From positions 1-47,513 of the IMG/VR virus record IMGVR_UViG_3300030090_002660: DNA of 47,513 nt; one strand, written 5' to 3'. The notes under the pieces are model-generated. The model made no database searches. It had not been told where the DNA came from and saw only the letters and a program-made list of their open reading frames with translations. Within the stretch, counting starts at the first letter, position 1. Every line of letters starts with the position of its first letter. The DNA comes from a virus. Shown here piece by piece: positions 6,309 through 15,300 of the stretch. The position numbers were made by a program, and so were the translations under genes.

Positions 6309-9300
6309 CGGTATACTCACTTAAGATTTCAGACTTAACTTCTCTTTCCTCTGGGGAAGTGGCAGAGTCTAACATCCCTTCAATCGTCTTATCGCTAAAG
6401 ACTGGTTTCCTATCGGATCTGTTAATAAATGCCTGGATATCGTCCTTAGGGACATTCCAGGTTCTAAGTGTACCCTGGATATCGTCCAGGCTTAATCCAA
6501 GCTTCCTAGCGGCATAAACCACACGCCCCATTTCATCATACAGCATGGCGTTATCATTACGAAACTTCATCATTTTCCTGCGGAAAGTATCAGAATTCTC
6601 ACTAAACCCAGACCGCCTTAAATCGTCTTTGATAACCTTTAGTTTAGACCTAAATTCAGAAGCTTTAAGAGTTAATTTTCTTTGAGCGTCGATACTTGTC
6701 ATCTCCACTCCGGCAATCCACCGCATTGAAGCCCCTAGCATACTACGCTTAACACCCGTCCTGGTTTCTTCCCCCTTCATTGCTTCCATAAACCGCTGTG
6801 ATTCCGTAACGAATCCAGGAACAAGAGGACCTCTTGCTCCTGATCTAAGCCCCAGAGTTATATGGTCAAGTGAATTCTTCATCTTATGAAAAGTACTATC
6901 AAGAGAGTCGTAAACCTTTTTGGAGTATTTAGGTTGACCTCCCCTTCCAAAAAATGGGATCACATCTACGAGCTTGCTTAAATATACGTCTTCATCCAAG
7001 TAAGGATCTAAGCCTTCAAAAACAGCAGCCATTAAACCGTCACCTATGCCGTGTCTTTTGGTGTGTCGATAACCAGCTGAAACAATGTCCCCAAAAACCA
7101 GGTGAGGCATCACCATGGAAAGATCAATAAACTCTGGTCCTTCATCGCCCCACTTAAGAACAACCATGGTGTGGTCTTTTTGCCACTCTGGAAGCAGTTC
7201 TAAGTAAGCTTCTACCTCTTCTTCGTCGTCGAACATCATCATTGGAAGTAAGGATCGCAGGATGACCGACATTCCTATGTCAGCTGCCAATCCAGAAGCT
7301 AATCTAGTTAAACCTCGTTTCTTCCTGACTGGGTTATCACTCTTCAATTCCTTAGCGATAGTAAGATACTTACCTATCGTCGCTCTATAAAAACTAGATT
7401 GCCAGGAAGCAAAAGAACCGACAAATGGGGTACTACCAAGTGCTTTCGGAAGCCTACCTATTCGGCTGTAAGTTGTAGTCATCTCCAAGACGTTATTTAT
7501 TGCCGTTTCCTGTATGCCTAGCATTTCAGCTCTTATTTGAGAGTCGCTCTTATTCTCCCCTAACTTGCGAGCTCTTATCTCATGCTCCCTTTCCTTCAGA
7601 TACCCCATAATCTTCACCATGTCATCGGGCATTCGATACAGAGCCTTCAGGGAGTTCATTACCTTATTGTCAGTTATTGAGGTGAACAGTCGGTCTGAGT
7701 ACCTACCTGCGGCTTTAGCAATGGCTTTTCCAGACATATTTTCAGCCTTCTTCCTTTGCCTCCCCTTAAATCCTTGGTCCCACTTGCTTGCCGAAAGCTC
7801 CTGCATTTCCTTTTCATTTATCTTCCACTGGTCATTTGAAAGAACACCTTCTCTAAGGAGCATGTCCCCTAGCTCATAAAGATCTTTATTGTTCTCGTCA
7901 AACTCATCAAAGAATGACCTTTTGAATTCAGCCCAGTTCTTACCGATACCTCCCTTGGCTCCACGCTTCTTCCAGTCAACAGCCCTAACCGCCAACCCAA
8001 GTAAGTGCACCGGAGCCGCCGTAAGCAGCTGAATCTTACTTGAGTGTTGCCTTTTGGTTTGATGCAGTGAGATAATGTAAGCTTTTCTGAGACTGTCATA
8101 ACTAAACCAGCCATTAACCAATGCATGATAAGTAGCATCTAGCGGGTTCCTGGATTGTGCCCTTGGATTAGCCACAGTCAACATAGTCTTCGTAGTCTGA
8201 CTTGCCTGAGATAGCAGAGCCAATCCCACATCGAATGGATTACCCCGAGACTTCCAGTGGCCGACTACGGTTTTGTTGAATGCATTCTGGATTGCTTCGT
8301 ACAACTCTTCAGTGAAGAAGTAACCTGATTCGGATAGAACACCCCACTTGTCACCGCTAAACGAGAACTGGTGGGTTTCACTGCTGTTCTCACTTATCTG
8401 ATCACTAAATACAGAGTCCAGGAGAATCTCATTCTGGAATATTGCTGTCGATATCAAAGATCCCATTTTGTTTACGGTAATGGCGTATCCGGTTTCTGGG
8501 TCCCTGATCTCTCCGTATAGCTCCCTGAATACTTCATCAAGTTCCTTACGCTGCATAAGAATGCCACGATCAAGCATGCTATTGTCTTCGCTTTCGACCA
8601 CACCCTTCTTGGTGTGGTCGTTAATAATGCGTTGAACAATGTCCCTGGCTTCAGTTATATCTCTCTTAGTAGCGTTGAAATCAGACTCCCAGACCTTCCT
8701 TCCAGCAGGACTGTTAGCCCACCTGTTCTTCCATTGTGCAGCTAAGAACTTAAGTGCTAACTTAGTATCGCCACCAAAATTACTGACCACGTTGGCATGC
8801 TGGCCAGCAGCAAGCTCCTTACGGACTTGAGCTCTGTATGCTCGGTAATCTTTAGAGATTTGGGTATTCGGGTTCCCGATTACATCTCTAATTGCTTTAT
8901 TCTTAGCAGCTTCCTCCATGGACTTGTTGTCTTCTTCAAGAACAACCTCAGCTGCTCTCTCCATTAGCTCACGCCCACGCTCCGAGTAGCGGATCATGTC
9001 CACATAATCCTGGCTGTTGAATAAAGCATAAGCCCTGGTTACATAGACATTGATGTTCCGGTCGATTTCCAGCTTCATCTCTTCGTCGATGCCAGGAACA
9101 TATTGGAGCAGGAGCTTAGACAATTCGTCGATGTGATTACGAGCGTCATCCAATCTTTTCATGTATTCTTGGAATAGTTCTTCTACCTTCTGCAATTCTT
9201 TAGGGTCTTTGATTTCTTTAGCCAATTTCTTCGCTAAATCATCTCGGGCAAATGGGTCGGTGAGAGCCTCAAACAATGCTTCTTTGATTGCGGGAGGTAG

Positions 9301-12300
9301 CTTATCAACACCTATTTTGCTCCTGATAGAACGCATGGCATTAAAGTTACGCTGCATGCGGTCATCGACTTGCTGTAAGAATCCTTCCTTCTGTTCAGTT
9401 AGTCTAGTTAACCTGTTTCTCTGAACAGGATCATCAATGTTGTGAGATCGAATTGCAGTATTGAATAAATGCCTTATACCTTTACCCCACTGAATCGGTC
9501 GGCCTATGAAATTATCAGCCCACTGAATAGACTTTATCTTCTCCTTGGAGTTCCTAATAAGTCCTTGGGCTTTCGCTCTTTGCCGTTCACCCCTGGCGTT
9601 CTTAACTTCTTCAGAAGCTTGTCCAATAATGTCGTAGAAGTTTCTACTGTGCCTAGAGGGTACTGTGCGAAGTCGGGTTAAATAACTCTGTTCCCGTGAT
9701 TTCTTCTCACTAGCAAGCTTACCGGAGAACCATTGGTCAATGATGTAGTCCAGGTTCATTTCACGGTGGCCGCTGTTAACCAGGACCCTGTTCCACATTA
9801 AGCCTAGTCGACGGACAAGGTTCCTGAATTTCCTGAGGATACCAGACTTGCTTCGCTGTCTGGTCTCCTGGTTGAATGCGTCTGTGAGTACGTCAGCTGT
9901 CGCTTCAACAATCATATCCCAGCGTTCATTACCCGTCATTCGGCCCTGTTCAATGGCCGTTTGGAGTATGAAATCTTGCATCTTTTCATCAAAGCGACCG
10001 CCCATCTGAAGCATATGGGAAATTTCGTGGATAAGAGTCTTCCTTCCACCAGGAGAAACATCCATACCTAGATCGGAGATCAGGATAACCTGATCTCCAC
10101 CAGCTAATCGCATGTTAAGGAACATACCACCAGTAGCAGATACACCAGTATCTTCCCTGGCCTGATCGTACTCTTCCATACGACCATAACCTTCTACATC
10201 CCCTGTCTTGTAAGGTATGAACTTGACATGCTTAATCCAAACCGTCTCACCTCCAAGTTCATATTCAAAAGCACCAAGGGCTTCACTGAAACCGATGTAC
10301 TTAAGACCTGGAATATAGTCCTCAGCTGCACGTGGATCAATGTCCTTGTCAGTACCTGGAAGATTAGTCCACTCTAGGTGTGTGAACTGCTCACCCTCCT
10401 GCTGGGATTCTTCGGTTTCATACTGAGATAGGTCTATGGCATTCCCATCTTCATCGATGATCTGCATGCCTTGAGATTCTAACGAGAACAAGCTTTGCTG
10501 GGTCATAGGACCATCGTCGATATCTTCATCTATCTCGGACTCCATCTCTCCTTGGCCATGCCTTGCGGCTCTCTCGCGCAGTACCTCGTCCCAAGGCTTA
10601 ACTTCCATGCCCTTAGATTCAGCCTTTGCTATGACTGCGTCTGTCACACTGTTGTACAAATCTGGATTATCTTGCAAAGCACCAGAGTTAAACCATTCTT
10701 CATCCATGTCTCTGGAATCTAGTTCGTCCAAGAACATTTCATAAAATGGACCCTCAATATCCGTTACGGTAATTCTCCTCTGATGAAGATCCTGCTCTTT
10801 TTTCTTCTGAGCATTCACTTTTCTGATCTGATGCTTTTTAAGCTTCCTATTTTTAAGCTTTTTACGCTTTTCAGGTGGCTTATCTGCCTCAACTTCAAAA
10901 TCTTCAGGAATATCAGGAGTATCAGGAGTAGGTTCCTCTACATTGGTGACTTCAGATTCAACAGCGTCAATCTCCGCTTCTGCCTCTTGTCCAGGATTCG
11001 CTTTTTCTTTTTCCAGTGCCTCTTTAATGTCAGCAATGTCGCTACTAAAAACCTTGTGCTCAATCTCAAGCCTGTCAAACTTTTGATTCCTATTGAAAGT
11101 AAGAGCCATTGGAAGAGCGTTTTTCATGTTGTCAAGACCACGGACAGCATCGTCACGATATTGGATCATGGTATGTGAATACCTGTAAGCCTCTTCAATG
11201 CCCTCTTCAATCCGTTTTTTCCATGAGTCTGGTACCTTCTTCCAAAAATCAATTAAATTCTCTACGGTTACAGTAGAAACATCAACAGACACTGAACTGT
11301 CACTACGTCCGACATACTCACCCCATAGAACTGACAGCTCGTTCCCAGCACTAGCGTAAACATTGGCCCAGCCTAAGATTTTGTGTGACCCAATCCCCCT
11401 ATGCTCATACAAACGAGTTTCTTGTGGTACGCCATGAACATTTTTGACAATACCCAAAGCATAATTATTATCATTCTGAGGATTAACGAAAACTCCTCCT
11501 TCAGAAAATGGAACATCAAGCTCAAGAACGGCAGGAGCAGTAACATAGACATTTCTATGCATCTTGTCACCGACAGTAATAGTTCCATCCTTAAAAGATC
11601 CTGTCCTTGTCCTGAGATACAGAATATCCCCGTACTCGTAGTAGTTCTTGGGGTCCCTGTAGCGGTCATCTTGCTCAAAAGCAAGCTTAAGAAGATCATG
11701 GTTCTCAGGGTTATTGAACTCTACCTGGTAAGCATCAACCTCATCCTGGTCTACTGGCTCAGCTTCTTCCTGGGGAGATTCAAAATCTTGTTCAACGCTA
11801 AAGTCGTAACGCTCTTTATACGAACCATGATACAAGTCGATTACTGTTGAGATTAAGGCATCCTCTTTTTCTGGGAACGTCCTCAAATACTCTTCTGTAC
11901 TTAAGCCAATCTCCATTGCCCATGATTCAAGAAGGTCATTAAAGCCAATATCAAACATGTCTTTAATGTCATCTTCGTTTTCCGCAATCTCTTCATTTTT
12001 AATTTGCTCAAGAATTAAATCATCCATCATTGCGGTGATTTGATCCATTTCAATATCGTTGAACTTCCTTGAATGCTCTTCTGGAGTTAAAGCTCCGACA
12101 TTGTTTACTTGGGATTGAGACTCTCCTAATTCAGAGGCGTAATAAGCCTTGACCTCATCTGATATGTATTCCGAATACCCTTCTTCATGAAGTCGCTGGA
12201 CAATCTTAAGGTGTATCTTTTCAAAGTTCTTTTCAGACAATGGATTACCATCATCGTCATGCATGAATTTATCGCTGTCGATATCATTCAAAAACTCTTT

Positions 12301-15300
12301 TGTTGCTGCCCACCAGTCAGATGGCAGGTTGTAACCTGCCAGGGTTGCACTGCCGATATAGTTATCTTCGTCCGAAGCACCCTTCTTTAAGCCAGTGTTA
12401 ACGGTGAACCAGAATGCGTCGTCTCCGTGACGACCGTACATTGTTTTATCAACGACAAGATGCCTACCATCTTTCAATGTCACAACGGCCTGACCGCCAT
12501 CAGTAGATGCTGATATAGTGCTGTTAAGAACATCATCACGCCCGTCAATTACATTGGAAGCAATGAGTTGAGATATACCTAGCTCAACGCCGACTTCCAT
12601 GTCAGCTCTTCTCTCATCCCCAGTTTTTTTAGACCATTCGTCAGCAACCAAAGTAGGAGATACGTCAGGGTCTTTCGGAATATTGTTCTCGCCATCATTG
12701 TTGCTATCACCCTTGTCGATGATTGTGAGATTGGCCATAGGCCGCATGATCAGCTTGTTTATGTATCGGCGTGGGGTATGGGCATGGGTGGCGGCGGCAT
12801 GGGCATCGAATGCTTTTTGACTTTGAATCTTTCCAAGGGCTTTAGCGGCGAAGAACTTCAATCGCCCCGTTTTCTCTTCCTGGCTCCAGGTGAACATGCT
12901 CTTATGCTGACGCATGAAGTGACTGCCTTCCTTCAGCATGTCATTCATTTCCTTTAGGAAGTCAGGCTTGTAATGGTAGTTTTGCCTCTCGTTTTCTCTC
13001 CAGTGTCTCCATATAAGTGACTTAGCTGAAGCCCAGCCACTGCGTACAAGATCTCCCTGGGGCTGGTCTTTGTAATAAACCTGCCAGTTAAACCTTACGT
13101 CACTGTCAGGAACAGCTATGCGGACCAGGCGATAGTCTTTGAATTCACGACCACCCAGATACTCTTCATCATTCTTCAGTGTTATGTAAACATCCTCCCA
13201 TGATTGAGGCTCATCATGATCTTCATACTCTCTTTGGTAGTAATTGTCATGAAGATACTGGATCAAAGCTAACTTGATCCCGTCATCGTTGGTGTTGTTT
13301 GCTACCCAAGAATCAATGTGGTGACGAATTTCCTTAGGCATCTTCCCGCGCAACTGCATATACTTTTTGCGTACTGCCCTGTTCTTAACACCAGCTCTAC
13401 CGCCTCTAAATTGAGGAGTTACAGTGCTAGATGCACCCACGAAAGTAAGGCCCATCCTCTCGTAAATAACATTAGCTGATGACTGAACTGCCTTAGCAAA
13501 AGACTGCATGTTGCTATCCATCAACTCAAGATCAATAGGTTTACTCTGACCTCGTTCATAAACCCTAACGGCAGCATCGCCTTCCATCTTGCCAGTCGGC
13601 AAGTATCCATGATAGACATCAAACGTCCTTATCGGAGCATTGGGGTCGCTAAGATCAATGGCATGGTACGTTTTAACCCTGGTAGGGGACCTGAGTTCAA
13701 TGTCGTGATCCAGGTCATATCCGTCTTCTAAGTGATGTACATTAACCCTTTCACCGTTAACTATGATCCCTATTTCAGGGCGAACTCTACCACCTTTTAG
13801 ACCCTTACCTTCAAAATGCTTAGGGTGGTTAGGTGGAACGTAGTCTGGATCGTCTTTCAACCTCCAATTAGGTGAGTATTCATCCCTAAGAACAAATGGA
13901 TCTGGAGTAATCCTGTCGAAAAGCTTCTCCATCCTATTAGCGAACTTGTAGTCTTTCTTCTCTTGGGCGGTTCTTTTTTTGCCCTTTTCTCTAAGCTCTT
14001 TAATTTTCTCAAATGTCAATCCACGAGATTCAAGCTCTTCGCTAATAGCATCTTTGTAAGAATCAAGAATATTACCTAACTGCTGTAACTGGGCAGTATC
14101 TAAGTCTAGAATGTTTCTCCCAGGGAATTCTTGTTCAATAATAGATTCCCAGTTTTTACCTTCTAAGGAAGTAATGATCTTTAATCGCTGTTCCCTACCA
14201 GTCAGAAAATCAGGTTCCTCAGGAGCAGGCTTAGGGGCCTGCTCTATTACTTCTGCATCAAGGTTTATTCCATTACCGGTAACCGCTTGATACATCACTT
14301 CAGCAAGCATGTTGTCAGTGACAACTTCACCAGAATTAACTCGCTGTCTGTAGCCGAGAACAGCACGTTGAACCTGTTCTGGTGTAAGCTTCAGGTATTT
14401 AAGCATCTGCGCAGACCAGGCATCAGGGTCCTCAAGTATGCCGTCTTTGATAAGACGCTTGAAGTTCTCACCCATTCTCCTGGCTCTCTTCATTTCGCCA
14501 GGTGTTGAGTCCCACTCATCACGGTATTTCGGGAGGTACTTCTCACCCTTCTCAAGCTTACTTACAAAATCGGTTAAATGTTCCTGTGCCCACAAAACAT
14601 CATCAGGATCTGCACCCCTGCGTGCAGTGTACATGTATTCATACAACTCATCTTCCTGGGCAGCAGTTAAGTACCTAGCCTCTGGAGAATCTAAGTGAGC
14701 TTGTACCCTGTCGATTACTCTCTCTATCCACGCTTCGGATATAGGGTAACGCTTTACAGGAGCTGGGGTGACATCAGGAACTGCACTGTCAGGATTGAAC
14801 TGAGCATCCAACCAATCAGGTACCTGCTCACCGGTAAACTTCTTCCTTAGGTACATTCTCTGAAGCTCATTGCTAAGGAAATCAGGGATCTCTTCACCCT
14901 TAGCTTGCTTGATTTTGATGTAGTTTTCCCATGGCATAGTACCGATGTCTTCTGATATCTGAAGGACAATTGGCTCACCTGACTTATCAAGTCTTATCGT
15001 CCTAAACTGAGAGTCTAAAGGACGTTCGGCAATACGGTTTAGCTGATCAAATAGCGTCTTAATGTCAGCGTCTATGTTAATGCGTTCTTCAGATGTTTTA
15101 GCAAGCTTCATCCTCTCTTCAAGGTCAATAAGAGTACCTGCAACATCATCCAATAGCCCTTCTCTTTTTAGCTGAGCCATAGACAGGACTTGCATCTTAA
15201 TGTCTTTTAACGCCTCGTTACGGGCGTGCTGGTTCATCCCGTCAGAAAGCATTTCCAGGAACGTGTTGCGTTGGTCCTGGCTGTTTATACCCAGCTTCTC